DNA of 64,000 nucleotides from Pochonia chlamydosporia 170 (lineage: Eukaryota > Ascomycota > Sordariomycetes > Hypocreales > Clavicipitaceae): the NCBI RefSeq assembly GCF_001653235.2, contig NC_035791.1:1240001-1304000 (forward strand), in the 5' to 3' direction. The notes beneath the pieces were generated by a model. It did not search any database. It was not told where the DNA came from and saw only the letters and a list, made by a program, of their open reading frames with translations. Positions 34,421 to 45,935 of the stretch are shown here, in pieces. The translations under genes and the position numbers were made by a program. How positions within the stretch are numbered: position 1 is the stretch's first letter; each line of letters begins with the position of its first letter.

Positions 34421-34460
34421 ACTTTGCTGGTGTTAGTATCGTTGTCATCGTCGGTCAAAT

Positions 34461-34964
34461 TTAAGGGCCTTTGTATCGTGTGGAACTCCATAAGGTGCTG
34501 TATTGCAGCCGTGTTGACTCTGCCGCAAACAGCTGACTGATGTACCGCTTCTTAGTATGGCAATCGGCGCAAAGGAAGTACTTGTTATTACTATGCTTAA
34601 GCTTGGCCCCATGTGAATAAATCCACGACACCTTTACTCGTTTGCCCACGCTACTCTTGTCCCGTATGCGATACTGTATACCATTGAGAATCGTGCCATC
34701 GTGCCGCCAAAGCACACCCCAATTAATTGGGAACGACAGAGAGTGCGGTGGGCTGGTAGATCGATGGAGTCGTTTATTTAATGCATCTGGTGTGTTCTCG
34801 ATCGATGATAGCGGCTCGTTGAGATATGCCTCGAAGAAGAAGACGCCGCAGGTAAGCTTCCAGTCCTTAATGCCTGAGTTGAGCCCCAGAACGCGTGAAG
34901 CGACATAATGACGTGTTGATTCAACGCGTCGTTGATACGGGGTGGATATTTGACACATCCCCAT
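34461..34964 (-). pseudogene. Possible BED-finger/transposase N-terminal remnant (hAT-like)
   Basis: A 167-codon frame contains VKVSWIYSHGAKLKHSNNKY, then FLCADCHTKKRYISQLFAAE. A W-x-H....L....-x-W/FxC-x2-C layout recalls BED-type zinc fingers at the start of fungal hAT transposases. No DDE or hAT dimerisation region follows. Together with the adjacent knuckle it marks a transposon graveyard, but whether both pieces come from one element is unclear. Confidence 0.42.
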
Positions 34965-35579
34965 GCTTTTTATATTCTCACGTATCTTTTTGTTCTAATG
35001 TCTCTAATCTAGTGAGAATAGCTTTTATGGACTGCGTTATGGCCTTCTCCATGCAGATTAATCACTTTGTCCGGGGCGAAACTTCTACAGACGGCTGCGA
35101 TCAACTTGGATAGAATGTACCTTGATACCAGGCTTCCGCTACATAGAGCAGAACCAGCTCCGTGTATGCTTTAACGGCTCTTTTGTATGGCTTCAGGGGG
35201 TGAGACGTGCTTGCGAGCCTCATAAGGTGGAGAGCAACACCTTGGGCTTAAGCTATCCACTTCTCAATTGTGACGGTCTGCTGAACTGTTGTGCCACAGG
35301 GCAAAAGGATAGGCTAATAATCGCAATTGTATCAACTATTACAATTTGCAGCACAAACGCGGTGCGCGACCCCGAGAAGCGTGATTGGCCACAGAAAATT
35401 GATAGCCAATGAGACGAGGGCCTTCACATTTGAGTACGTCTCGCTTGACTTCGGTGCGGAGAAGCCTACCAGAACATCGATTTCCGTAGAGAAACTGATG
35501 TGCTGTTGCCATTTCAGAATTAGACCTTGTAGCTCTATTTAGCTCCAAGTACTACAAGATTGGGCTACCGTCGTATAAC
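34965..35579. other. Intergenic, 5' of the Zn2Cys6 regulator
   Basis: 0.6 kb; ORFs on both strands have no motif. Holds the promoter of the regulator starting at 35580. Confidence 0.4.
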
Positions 35580-37930
35580 ATGTCTCGGCCACTTCTACCA
35601 CGACCTACGGGAGAACCTTCTCGACTCCAGCCACCGAAACCACTTGAGGCAGCTCGCAAAGCTGTGACCGCCGCGTGTGAGCATTGTAGGAAGGCCAAAC
35701 AAAAGGTACGCACTTTTTCAATTCAAAAGGGTGCCACGAACTATTATACTTACATTAGCTAGTGTAGCGGTGAGCGGCCGAGATGCTATGCATGTGTTAG
35801 AAGAGGAGGTGATTGCGTCTATCGCATGCGTATCACGAAAACTAGAGCTCGAACTATAGAGCAAGAATACGAGGGACTTAAAAACGAGCATATCCGTCTT
35901 CAAGAAACTCACGCGGACCTGGAAAAACTCGTACAAGCCATGCGGGCCCAAGACGACGGACAAGCTAATACCATCTTTCGAAAGATACGAGAAGGCGCCA
36001 GCACGGAATCTATTTTACGACTGATTAGTACCGGAGATGCCCTAGTTGAATTGCGTCTACCCACTGATACGAAATATCGTTTTGATTTCCCTTATAAAAA
36101 GGAGATGCCATCAACCATAAAATTATCCAATAGCCCTTATCTTCGTTCGCTTATGCACGGCGCAATCTACGCCACTAGTGACGCAACAAGCAACCGAGCA
36201 ACAGTGGATTCACAGCTGTGGGATCAATATAAACCGCAATACCTCAAGCCTTATCAGGCTGCAAGGATCGTGGACCCTAGGTTTGAGTCGGTGATGCCAT
36301 CAAATTGGACACACGTTTCTAGTGACAATGAGCTGATGAGAAGACTGCTACATGCCTATTTTCTGTTCGAATACCCTTGGTATTCTTTCTTCCACAAAGA
36401 CCATTTTCTTGATGATATGGTGTCTGGGTCAAGACAACACTGTTCTTCCCTCTTGGTCAACGTTATTCTGACTCTAGCATGTGTAAGTGTCCATACATCC
36501 TCAAACTCAATACTTGCTAATAAAGGATTCCTTTTCTATGATAGGGCTGTAGTCAGTTCGTTGATCGGTCAGAGTACTGGAAGCCGCAGAGCCTGGGATA
36601 CAAATTCTTTGCCGAAGCCAAGAGACTTTGGGAATTGGAGCAAAACCAAGGAAGTCGCCTGACAACTATACAGAGCGCAGCTCTGATGAATATTGTGTAT
36701 AACATGCAGTCTATGGATAAACTAGGCATGACATACACGGTACAGGCTATAGCCATGGCGCAAGACTTAGGTATCTTCAACGCTCCTGACCCATCATTCT
36801 CCAAGAGAAAGCAGGTTTCGTATGGCTTTACGGCTTGGAGCCTGTTTAACTGGACCAGGTAGTTTGTTTTAACGCCAGAGGACCGCTCATTCTAGGTAAC
36901 TAACTATCCGCAATTTAGTTTACAACAATACCATTTCATGATGTCACCGATAATTAGGGAGGCTCCTCGAACCTCGTTGCCTGACATCGAGTTGGAACCT
37001 TCATGGTATGGAGACTTTGATTTACTTTACCCAACTAGCCAAGGATACTGCCCTACGAATTTTGGTCACTTATTTAAAGCCAAGAGCCACCTCGCGGTTA
37101 TACTAAAACACATTGCAACAAGACTGTGGGACACTGAAGAGCGCGAACGACAACTCACTTCAGTCAGTATTCGGGAGATATCAGCTGAATTAGACCTGTG
37201 GGTCAAGGCTCTGCCTACATGCCTCTCACCTATGGAGATCGTCTTTCCAGCTCAAATCAAACTACAGTAATGGCATTCCCTTTTTAAATACGTATTTCAA
37301 GATGCAACCTAACTATGCGGCAGTCTACTTTTCCACAATGTCGTAATTAACCTTCATGAGCTAGTGACTGGTAAATCCTCTTGCTTGGTAACCGAATCCG
37401 ACTGGAATATGGCTCGCTTAGCTCTAGAAACGTCGAGAACGAATTTTGAGGCTCTGATGCGCTTGTATTATCTTCGTCATGGATACGAAACTTCGGACAC
37501 GTATTTAACGCATACGCTAGCTGTCATGGCATTTATGTCACTTGGCCAGCTCAGTTCGGCTGTAGCCTCAACCGATTCGGTGTCATTAAATGATATTGAA
37601 GATCTACGAAGCACGGTCTACTTGGCCGCAAAGGGGTTAGTAGACCAAGGCAAGAATTACTATATCCCCTATACACTGTTCGAGGTAATCAAACGCCAGT
37701 TAAGTCCAGATGACGTCAATAAACTGCTCGGCTTTCTTGACGTTCGGGAAAGCGGCTATGGTTCTAGCCGGTTACGTACGGAACACATTCAGGCGCAGTA
37801 CCCAGTCAACATTCTAGACATGGCCGACCATCCTGATAAGAAACGTTTGGGTAACATGATCCGAGAATTCGCCGATATGGCTTTAGAGGTACAGTCTCCT
37901 GGAGCAACCAGCAATCCAGCCGAGGTTTAG
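35580..37930 (+). CDS. Zn2Cys6 transcription factor (Fungal_trans domain)
   Basis: Five exons join in frame: 35580-35705, 35763-36482, 36545-36858, 36919-37266 and 37324-37930 (704 residues; introns 57, 62, 60, 60 and 57 nt long or so, all GT-AG). The zinc cluster CEHCRKAKQK + CSGERPRCYACVRRGGDC has the exact CX2CX6CX6CX2CX6C spacing and is split by intron 1, as is common. A coiled-coil linker (EQEYEGLKNEHIRLQETHAD) follows. The middle-homology domain spans about residues 170-480, with HAYFLFEYPWYSFFHKDHFL and ALMNIVYNMQSMDKLGMTY. An apparent stop at 37268 lies in intron 4, which has a CCTAAC branch site. It should bind CGG-containing DNA in the nucleus. No target is evident; the neighbours are repeats and a broken LysM gene. 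It is intact despite its AT-rich surroundings. Confidence 0.85.
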
Positions 37931-39605
37931 CAGTTTAATACAAGGAGATTTCACAGTATCCAAAACTTCAGGGATGGTAATCGAGTCACATGCAGAGGGA
38001 TAGATACATTTGGGATCTGCACATATTGTATAGGTGGCCAATTTGCTCCAATAGTTCTGACGTGGTAGATTAATGTGCTTAAGCTACCACTGTTTGGCCC
38101 CTAGTGTTTGACATAGGTACTATAAACGGTGGGAATACACTGACATTTGTAGTTTTCAATGTATACAATGCCATGTGTTTTCGGTAATTAGATCGTATTG
38201 CCATGGTCTTATTGCCATACTCAGCCAGTACAGAAGGCATTATGCATAGAGTAAGGATCGCAAACAGGCAGCTTATAGGCTGTTATTTATATCCCAAGAT
38301 GGCGGTAGTCGTTGATGACCCAAAACGTGGCTCTTGATTTGATCTTAAGAATCTGTATAAAGAGAGGGCCGCAGAAGTGGTCGTCTGCTGTCTTAAGAAC
38401 TCGTTTTATATTGAAGACGGAGGTGTAAAAAGCTGGTAAGCCGCCCTTCTCCAAGTTTATCAACTCTTCCTCCTACATAAATCATTCCTTTGCACACTAA
38501 GTCTATCCAACTGGATCCAAATCACCTGAATCTTTCCGATATTTGCTTCTAATCACCAGAGGAGCCCCAGAAAACGCCAAACATGTCGCAAAGTCCTGAT
38601 CAAGCAAACACTCACTCACAGAGCTCTAAGCAGCTATAGCTATAATAACACGTCACCCTAACACCTTTAGTCTTATTATACTTACCGTAAGAAAAGCTTT
38701 ATATGTATTTATACGTACGTCTTTAGTGCTAGAAAACTGTAATAAGCAAAGAGGGGGTCTAAAGTTATCTTCTAACTATACTCTTAGGTATCTAGCGTTA
38801 TCTAGTTATTGCTGAAAAGATAAAAATAAGATTAAAGAAGACTTCTTTGTGTTTCTAGATATGCATATATGCGTGGTAGAGCTATATAAACTTTACTTTA
38901 CCTATTTAAACTAGATAAAACTAGTAAAACCTTTTACTACCTAATTGGGAATCTGCTAAGCAATATATTTAAGGTATATACTACAAAGCGGTTTCTAGGG
39001 TTTACTATGCTAACACGCTTTACATAAATATTTTGCAGTTAGGGTGTTAAAATTTAGCTCTGTCTGCCTTTCAGTAATAGAGGGGAAACTAAGCTATTGC
39101 TTCCCTATATTAACGTGGATACCTTTTGTTATGCTTAGTCTTTTAAGGCGCATAAAGAGCATTTTATTCTTCTACTAAACACTAAGAGTGCATCTAAGCT
39201 CTAGAAATATGCCTATAATCTAGTATCTATACCTATTTAAGGCATAGGTAATTATATTTATAGCCTAGAGTGGCAAGACGTTAATAGTTTTAACAGGTAC
39301 TCTCTCGTTAATCCCACGATACCCTTATGGTAAAGTTAAATTTTAAGCATAGACTGAGGTCTAGCTAACTAAGCTTAACATCTAATACGTTAGGCAAGTA
39401 TATTAGGACTATGGCTAGCCGCATGCTTTCTAGCGAGAGAAGGTTTTTTTGCGTGTATGTGTGAGCTATTGGTATCTATAAATAAGAAAGGCAAATGGCC
39501 GTATTGGCGGGAGACAAATAATAGTGGCGACCTAACCTCTTTGATATGTGCATAAAGTTAAACAATAGCACGATGTATTCCGTTTAGAGGGCAGTATCCA
39601 CAGTT
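37931..39605. other. AT-rich gene-free block (1.7 kb), probably RIP-eroded repeat
   Basis: 38640-39480 is extremely rich in TA (TTATA, TAGCTATA, CTATATA). No ORF over about 60 codons passes the reporting limit here, unusual for 1.5 kb. CACCCTAAC at 38649 and its complement GTTAGGGTG at 39042 sit in inverted orientation about 0.4 kb apart. I infer a heavily RIP-mutated transposon but can name no family. Confidence 0.5.
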
Positions 39606-40304
39606 TTGTTCCCCCTTCACATGTCCTCCGTTTATCCGGTCGTGGTCATAAGTCAAAAGTTCATCCAGACCGGCCGGTGGTGCGCTACTCGTCCTACCGT
39701 TGCCCAAGATTCTATTTCGTCTTGGCCTTGTTCCCTCAAATGCAGGTCGACTCGCAAGATGGCGGGGACGGACTCCAGTGTGCTATGTTTCCTAAAATCT
39801 GACGAGGACCGTCTTCGGAGTTCGGGAGCATTGGACGGCGGTGGGTGGTCCGCTCAAGGGCTAACTTGGGGGCCGAGGCAGGCAAATCGCTGCATGCCGG
39901 CACCAGGCACCAGGACGAAGACCAATAGTGGTGCCAGTTCATCGGGTGAGAACGTGAGTTCAGCCGTGCTCCAACAAAAGCCGTTGAGTAGAATGGATTG
40001 TAACCCTGTGCAGATTTCTTGGCGGGTGTGGTCTCGTGAGAGTTCCATCAGTTCTAGATAGAGCATGCAGAAATTTTCACATCAGTACGCCTCACCAATT
40101 TTGGCTTATTTCCATTCTTACACTCCCTGACTGCCAAAGAGCGAAGTACTATTAGCGGCATGAGAACGCGGTAGCCCTGAGCTTATGTGCCGCCATTTCG
40201 GAGTATTAGCTACGCGGCTCGTTTACATAAAGGTACCCCAGCCGTCATTAAACAAATTACAGAACAATATTTTCCAGCCAATTTAGACGTTTTCTAACGA
40301 CGAA
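39606..40304. other. Unassigned stretch with overlapping ORFs
   Basis: A plus-strand ORF of 151 codons (39606-40061) overlaps minus-strand ORFs of 68 and 70 codons (39736-40066), one reading LSRDHTRQEICTGLQSILLN. GC content rises here above the flanks. None carries a motif I recognise, so no gene is called. Confidence 0.35.
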
Positions 40305-41355
40305 ATGTTACTTAACCCAGTTAACTTAGCCACTCTTGTCGTGCCCCTTGTTTCGGCAGGCATTATCAGACGATCTGGCGATTTGCATAGCCGCGTGGGA
40401 AACAAGCCTGGCTTTGATATGATGATAAAACCACTCCCGAATGCAGCTATTGGATAGACAATGATGATTCAGAGAGCTTTAAAGACATCCCAGATCTGTA
40501 TAACATTGCATTGGATGATTTTGTACGATGGGTAAGTTATTTGATTCAGCAAGATCCTCGCGCTTGTTCTCTTTCCCCCTTTTCTTTCTTTCTTTCTTTC
40601 TTTCTTTCGGCGTTGCATTTTCCGCGTGCCATATCAAACTATACGCTAACAACTCAGAACCCATCTATTACCACTAACTATGGGAATTATTTGCTTAATC
40701 GTTCCTATTGTGTTAAGACTGCAGAGGAACCTATTATGACGTCTACTATAACTTAAACACCGACTTCTACTTCCACCTTAGTAACAACTACTACCACCAC
40801 AAGCACATCGACCAAACCTTCTAATAGTAAGGAACCATGAAGCAATGTCCAGAGATAATTTGCGTCATTTTTACCAAAGTCCCCCATCATAGGCATATCT
40901 ACCCCATCCCCTACACAGTCGGTCATGGTCGACAACTGCAATAAGTTTTACTTTGTGAGGCCCAGTGACAGCTGCGCTGGAGTTGCTGTTGCAAACGAAA
41001 TATCCCTCACACGACTCGTAACTTGGAACCCAAAGGCTGGTCAGGATGGCATCGGACTATGGACTAATACTTACGCCTGTGTTTCGGTCATTGCCGTGAA
41101 CCCTACGCCAGCTGTTCCCGGCAATGGAATCGCTACACCCACTCCCACACAGCCTGGCATGATCAGGGACTGTAACAAATTCTATAAGATTATCAAGGGA
41201 GATACTTGGGACAGCATTACCAGCAAAACCGGCATTCCACTCGACGACTTTGCCAGGCTCAACACTGAAATTGGCGGCAGAGCATGCATTTGTGTTAGCA
41301 CTATTGGTTATAAGCCTCAGCCGCCCACCCTGCCTCCTGGATCCTTCAATTAACT
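40305..41355 (+). pseudogene. Secreted LysM-domain protein, broken (frameshift plus stop)
   Basis: ATG 40305 begins a signal peptide (MLLNPVNLATLVVPLVSAG). About 40410-40440 the frame must shift by one base to continue into LysM 1 (CSYWIDNDDSESFKDIPDLY, then NIALDDFVRWNPSI, split by a 126-nt intron 40532-40657). TAA at 40754-40756 interrupts the following Thr-rich linker (Gln expected). A second intron, 40827-40892, removes other stops. LysM 2 (DNCNKFYFVRPSDSCAGVAV) and LysM 3 (DCNKFYKIIKGDTWDSITSK) follow to the stop at 41350-41352. LysM proteins bind chitin or related glycans, and secreted ones can hide hyphal chitin from host or competitors. The 3' part is an intact frame, so a shorter product from a later ATG (40925) would lack a signal peptide. 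Confidence 0.8.
40580..40608 (+). repeat. (TTTC)n microsatellite in LysM intron 1
   Basis: About seven TTTC/CTTT units in a pyrimidine tract within the 126-nt intron. It may explain the unusual intron length. Confidence 0.9.
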
Positions 41356-41797
41356 AAGTGGAGTTTGTATAACGAATCTAAAGAATTTGAAAGGAAGTTG
41401 AACCCGCCGATAGTCGCCAGTCTGACACGTACGTAAGCAAAAGTTTCGATAAGCTCAGCGAATTTGCCTGACTCAGTGCTGTGATTTGCCACAAGGGTAA
41501 ACGGAATAAGTTCACTCACTCATAAGTGAATTCTCTCCGTTATTCTGCCCCAGTAAAGTTTTGGACTAGTTTCTTTGTGGACACAACGGACTCGTTCATC
41601 GGCCAATGTCCAGCGTATCAATAGGACGATCCTGATGAGGGGGCTTACATCACGTCAGCATCGAATTTGATCTCGGCTCGTCGGCTTCTATGCTGTCCAA
41701 GATGTCTCAAACATAATAAAGGGAGGAGCACATTCTCAAGTTTTCTCATTTGACCAAAACTAGTTATCTTGATCAATGCGCCAATTGTGCTGCCGCC
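41356..41797. promoter_or_regulatory. Intergenic, promoter of the GNAT gene
   Basis: No ORF. The 3' end before ATG 41798 has GCCGCC directly upstream, a strong initiation context. Confidence 0.4.
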
Positions 41798-42528
41798 ATG
41801 ACCACTCAGTTCCAAATAAGAGAAGCTAGCCTTGAAGATCTTGAAGATGTAACAAGGATAAATCTTCTTGCCTTTGATGCGATTCCTCTCTGGAACTTAA
41901 TGTTTCGAAATGTAAATGCCACGGATATGCGTGAATTTATGTGGCGCTTTCACGAGTTTAGACTTAGTCAGGGGTGTTACAAGATCTTTGTCATTATCGA
42001 CGTTGAGACTGAGTACGTTCTCATAGGCGGGATCTCATCTTTCTACTCGCTGATGTTATCCAGGAAAATTGTTGGCTCTACAAGCCTGGTAATACCGCCC
42101 TTGAGTGATAGTCCGTCGTCGGTACCACTGCCACCGGGAATAAATGAAAAGTTGGCAGGTCGTCTATTTGGAGATATTCTGCAAGGTACCACCACACATG
42201 GGTATGACACGCAGACGCATTTCCGTAAGTTTCTTCTCCAACGACACAGCGGGCAAGTTAACTAAGCCTCACAGGTCGAGCTGGCACCTTCATCCATCCT
42301 GATTATCAAGGCAGGGGGCTAGGTACGATGCTGACCAGGCATTGCAATGAGATATCGGATAGTTTTGGTCAGCCGACTTATGTCATTGTTATTGGGAACT
42401 CGTTGAAGTTGTTTTTAAATGAGGGTTTTGGCGAATTGGGACAGATAGATACGCTGCTGGAGGAGTATGGTGGTGAGAACGTGTTGAATAGAAACTGGTA
42501 CCTTCGCAGAGAGGCTCAGAAGGGATAG
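41798..42528 (+). CDS. GNAT-family N-acetyltransferase
   Basis: Exons 41798-42224 and 42275-42528 (50-nt intron) encode 226 residues. The start ATG has the context GCCGCCATGACC; an upstream in-frame ATG-like extension to 41750 is less likely. N-terminal QIREASLEDLEDVTRINLLA is the usual beta1-alpha1 of GNATs. The acetyl-CoA loop GTFIHPDYQGRGLGTMLTRH carries the Q/R-x-x-G-x-G/A motif after the intron. The C-terminal VIVIGNSLKLFLNEGFGELG (N...L+...GF) is typical. Fungal members acetylate small amines or unknown metabolites in the cytosol. Substrate cannot be told. Confidence 0.85.
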
Positions 42529-42763
42529 AGCACTAGTGGACATTTTAATTTGGAACTGCATATATGCCGATAAAAACTGCTCTACCACGAGTCTCTCTTC
42601 CNCGATGTGCTTGTTGTCGTTGGCCATGATCTCATTCTGTTGGCAAATGTACGCAAGCCTTCATTTGAGAGAAGGGTTATAGCCTCAGGTCGTTAACATG
42701 CAGCTAGAATTGCCGCAATCCTACAGGGGAATGTCACTACCAGTGCTATTAATACTTCTATGG
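42529..42763. other. Convergent intergenic region with one ambiguous base
   Basis: 235 bp between convergent stop codons. Base 42602 is N, a sequencing or assembly uncertainty. No gene. Confidence 0.6.
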
Positions 42764-43681
42764 CTATGACGCAGACTTTTTAACCATCAAGACCACCACC
42801 TTTGGACTCTCCTGCCTCAACACCTCCTCAACGCCATTCTCACGGAGCAGTTTCTCAAGTGTCCTCCTTAATACCCTCGCTGCATCTCTCTCCGTGCCAA
42901 CATCACCAGGATGTGCCCCTCGCCACCTCGTAACAGGACTAATTGTACCCAACGCCTTTTCAAGCATGTCCATGTCCATAGTGGCACCCTCATCACTGTC
43001 TTGCTGCCAGATCTCTCTACGAAAACCAGCTGCTTCAAACCCAAGCACAGGACTCTTCAAACTCCACGGCAACACCAAATCCACATAGCCACCCTTTTCG
43101 ATAAAGTTGCCCGGAGCATAGTACGGAATCAGATACTCCTTTGCCCACTCATCATACGCAGCTTGAATGGCTTCATGATTCGGCATAGATGAATCCACCC
43201 TCGGAGTGAGTCTGTTCCAAAATGCCACGGTTCCACCTGGTTTAAGGACCTGCGCAGCTCGCGGCCAGAACTTATCCATGTCGAACCAGTGCGCTGCGCT
43301 AGAAGCAACAATCAGATCAACGCTATTTTCAGGGATCGGCTGATCGAGTTGGGAACCCAAATCCTCTGCTGACGAAATGCCGAAACGAATTGGCTCTGAG
43401 TTGGCGGTAGTACCGCCAATATCGCGGGCAGCTTCGATCATGCTCGGCGATGCATCCAGTCCAATTGCATGTTGAAAATGAGGAGCGAGGCCGCGTATTG
43501 CTGGACCAGGACCGCAACCCAAGTCAACTACGGTGTCAAGCTGGCCGCCTGTCGAGGTGTGGAGACGTAGAACATGTTGAAATAGTTCGGGGGGATAGCC
43601 CTGGCGGTATTTGGCGTATTGCGTGCTTTGGTATGTGGTGTAGGAGCGGAAGGTCTGTTCTGATGGTGGTTGATTCGCCAT
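42764..43681 (-). CDS. SAM-dependent methyltransferase (TMT1/Crg1-like)
   Basis: Intronless 305-residue protein; start taken at ATG 43681 (MANQPPSEQTF) rather than the open upstream ATG 43714. Motif I is VVDLGCGPGPAIRGLA, followed by the acidic GLDASPSMIEAARD, motif II-like VDLIVASSAAHWFDMDKFWP and post-motif VLKPGGTVAFWNRL. The sequence YAKYRQGYPPELFQHVLRLH near the N-terminus is usual in yeast TMT1 (trans-aconitate methyltransferase) and Crg1 relatives. Cytosolic methyl transfer to a small acid or lipid is expected; the substrate is not evident. No sign of damage. Confidence 0.88.
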   Translation of the reverse strand: MANQPPSEQTFRSYTTYQSTQYAKYRQGYPPELFQHVLRLHTSTGGQLDTVVDLGCGPGPAIRGLAPHFQHAIGLDASPSMIEAARDIGGTTANSEPIRFGISSAEDLGSQLDQPIPENSVDLIVASSAAHWFDMDKFWPRAAQVLKPGGTVAFWNRLTPRVDSSMPNHEAIQAAYDEWAKEYLIPYYAPGNFIEKGGYVDLVLPWSLKSPVLGFEAAGFRREIWQQDSDEGATMDMDMLEKALGTISPVTRWRGAHPGDVGTERDAARVLRRTLEKLLRENGVEEVLRQESPKVVVLMVKKSAS

Positions 43682-44077
43682 GCTGATGTTGTGAGTGTTG
43701 CGAGTTAAGTGCAAGTGTGGGTTATCATGTCAGAAGAAGTTAACGTAAAGATGGGAAACGCAAGTGTTGAAGTTGTTTTGTTATTTCGTTGCTGCCTGCA
43801 GGGCGTGGATCGACATCAGCCACGCGAAACGGCTGAATGCAGTTCGGGTATTACGCCATTCAAGTAAGCCTATTTCACAAAACTTCACAAGTATTCACGC
43901 TGAACCAAAAGATTGCCTTCATAAACTGCAATTTCACAGCTCCGTAACAACATCTCCCGTTACACGCCCAAATAGGCAATCACAACTCAGTTCACCAGAA
44001 ATCTTATCTCCCCTCCAATCTCCAGTCTAACCACAACCAATTCACACAACTCACAGCTCAAACCTCAACTCAGCAAC
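43682..44077. promoter_or_regulatory. Intergenic, promoter of the methyltransferase gene
   Basis: 396 bp between two minus-strand genes. It is C/A-rich near 43960-44080 (the 3' flank of the hydrolase gene). Nothing else seen. Confidence 0.4.
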
Positions 44078-45935
44078 TCAAATCCCCAAAGGAAACTGCC
44101 TCCTAAACCACTTCTCACCCCCCTCATCCGCCGCACCAACCTCACAACCAACATCCCACGGCCCGCACCTAACATCACCACACCTCTTCTCCCCATCCGG
44201 CAACCTCCCCGTATCAAAATACTCCGCAACAACCCTCTTCGTGCACTCACTATACGCCGAAAACGTAGCACAATGCCCCATCGCCTCCTGCACAACGACC
44301 CTCGCACCAGGATGCTTCGCCGCCATAGCCCGCGCCGCAGACAACGGCGTCACAGGATCCAACCGATTCGTCAGGAACATAATCGGCGCAGCTGGCCTTC
44401 CCTTGACAGGCTTCTCCCCCGTCTTAGATGGTTTGGGGCTAGTAAACGGCCCGTGGAACGACCAGCTCGGTTTGAAGCGCCAGCCCGAGCAGGGGATCCG
44501 AATACCGGACCAGTAGCTGCCGAAGATGGTGGACTGGGAGACCTGCTTGGCGACGTAGCGCGTCCACCAGGATGGTTTTTTGCCATGGATGCCCTCGCCA
44601 TCGAGGCAGATGACTCCTGTTTGGGCGTCGTTGCTCTGGAACGGTTTGGCAGTTTGGTTAGCGACGGGACATGCGTCTTGGAGAGGCCCGCCGAGACTGG
44701 CTTCGATGACAGCAAAGATTGTCTCGTAGTTTTGGCGGGCCATTGCGTTGTTGAGCAGTTCAGCGAGTTGGATGAAGCTTCTGACGGGTGTATAGACGGC
44801 TTGTGCGATGAGGACGCGGATATCTTCGCCGGTGAGGACGAGAGATGCACCTGCTGGGCCGACTCCTGAGATGGGTGATTCGTCAAGTTGTTTGAGCCAG
44901 GTCCAGAAACGGCGGCTGATATCGGATGCGGATTTGTCGTCTGGCCGACCCAGAGCGCATACTTTGTGGCCGGCTTTGAAGCATCCTTCGATGAAGTTGT
45001 CGAATATTTCGTCGGAGTCAACCGTGTTTGTTAACCAGCCCTGTTAAACGTATCAGTTATGTATGGGTAGGTGGAAAAGGGAAACTCACCGCTCCAGTTG
45101 CATAGTCATCTGCATTGCAAACGCCATCCAGAATCACCCGTCCAATACGTTCCGGGAACAAGGAGGAAAAGTAATTCCCCAGAATAGTACCGTACGAGAA
45201 CCCAATGTACTGCAATCTCGGAACATCCTCCTCCTCCCTCTTCTTCAACTCGCTCCTCTCATCACCACCGGCCTCCCTCTTCCTCAGCGCAGCAATGCTA
45301 TCCACCATGGCAACCATGTCTCTTGCAACAGACGGCGTGCCCATGTACTTGAAAATCTCGCCGCCATTTAACCCTTCTGCGTCAGCCTTTTCACACCTCT
45401 TCCCAAAAGAGTCAAACATTGCCAGCGCATAAGACACTGTCGTCAGTCCCTGATCTAAGCCTCCGTTTCCCCTTCGCTCCAGCATCCACCCATCTCGGGC
45501 GAGACTACTCCCCGGGTAGCAATTCGCCAGTGGTGCGCTGTTCGCAATGCCACGAGGGTCAAAGGAGATTATCTCGTAGTGTTTCTTGCCGGGCGTGTCG
45601 ACATAGTCCTGGAGGTAGCGGCCCCTACCGACGACTAAGCTTACACCTGAACCGCCTGGGCCACCGGGATTAGTGAAGATTGGCCCGCCAAAGGTTGGAT
45701 CGTTGTCAGCTACTTTGGCGGGGAGCTTGACAATGGCGATGGACACGGTTCGCGGATCGGTGGTGTTCTTCCAGTCGAGGGGCAGTTTGAGACGGGCACA
45801 TTTGAAAGCACTGAAGCAATCGTGGTACTGGAGATCTGTGGTCGGTGTTACGGAATCCCAGTCGAATTCGAGTTGGCCAGTTGTTTTGCCGGCTAGGGCT
45901 GATAGGCCGAGGATGAGGTTGTTGCGAAGCCGCAT
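44078..45935 (-). CDS. TAP-like secreted alpha/beta hydrolase (intact)
   Basis: Exons 45935-45090 and 45040-44078 join across a 49-nt intron (GTGAGT...ACAG) to give 602 residues. Start ATG 45935 gives a signal peptide (MRLRNNLILGLSALAG); the frame is open further up, but without this feature. Motifs: FTNPGGPGGSGVSLVVGRG (oxyanion region), YEIISFDPRGIANSAP, the nucleophile elbow YIGFSYGTILGNYFSSLFPE, LDPVTP (catalytic Asp region) and QEAMGHC (catalytic His). These are the alpha/beta hydrolase fold and TAP C-terminal domains of fungal prolyl/tripeptidyl-aminopeptidase-like exopeptidases, which act outside the cell. It is a diverged relative of the dead gene at 1482-3005, with similarity too low for one to be a recent duplicate. 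Confidence 0.9.

Noticed and set aside
37268..37335. Premature stop and frameshift in the Zn2Cys6 gene at 35580-37930
   Set aside because: A 57-nt intron (37267-37323) with a GTAATG donor, CCTAAC branch and GCAG acceptor removes both and restores the frame.
39606..40066. Candidate gene of 151 codons or its antisense partners
   Set aside because: Plus and minus ORFs overlap fully, neither has a motif, and the choice between them cannot be supported.
40827..40892. Several stops in the Thr-rich linker of the LysM gene
   Set aside because: They lie in a 66-nt GT-AG intron that joins the flanking exons in frame; only the TAA at 40754 and the upstream frameshift remain.
42602..42602. Ambiguous base N as a biological signal
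   Set aside because: It is a sequencing or assembly uncertainty in intergenic DNA.
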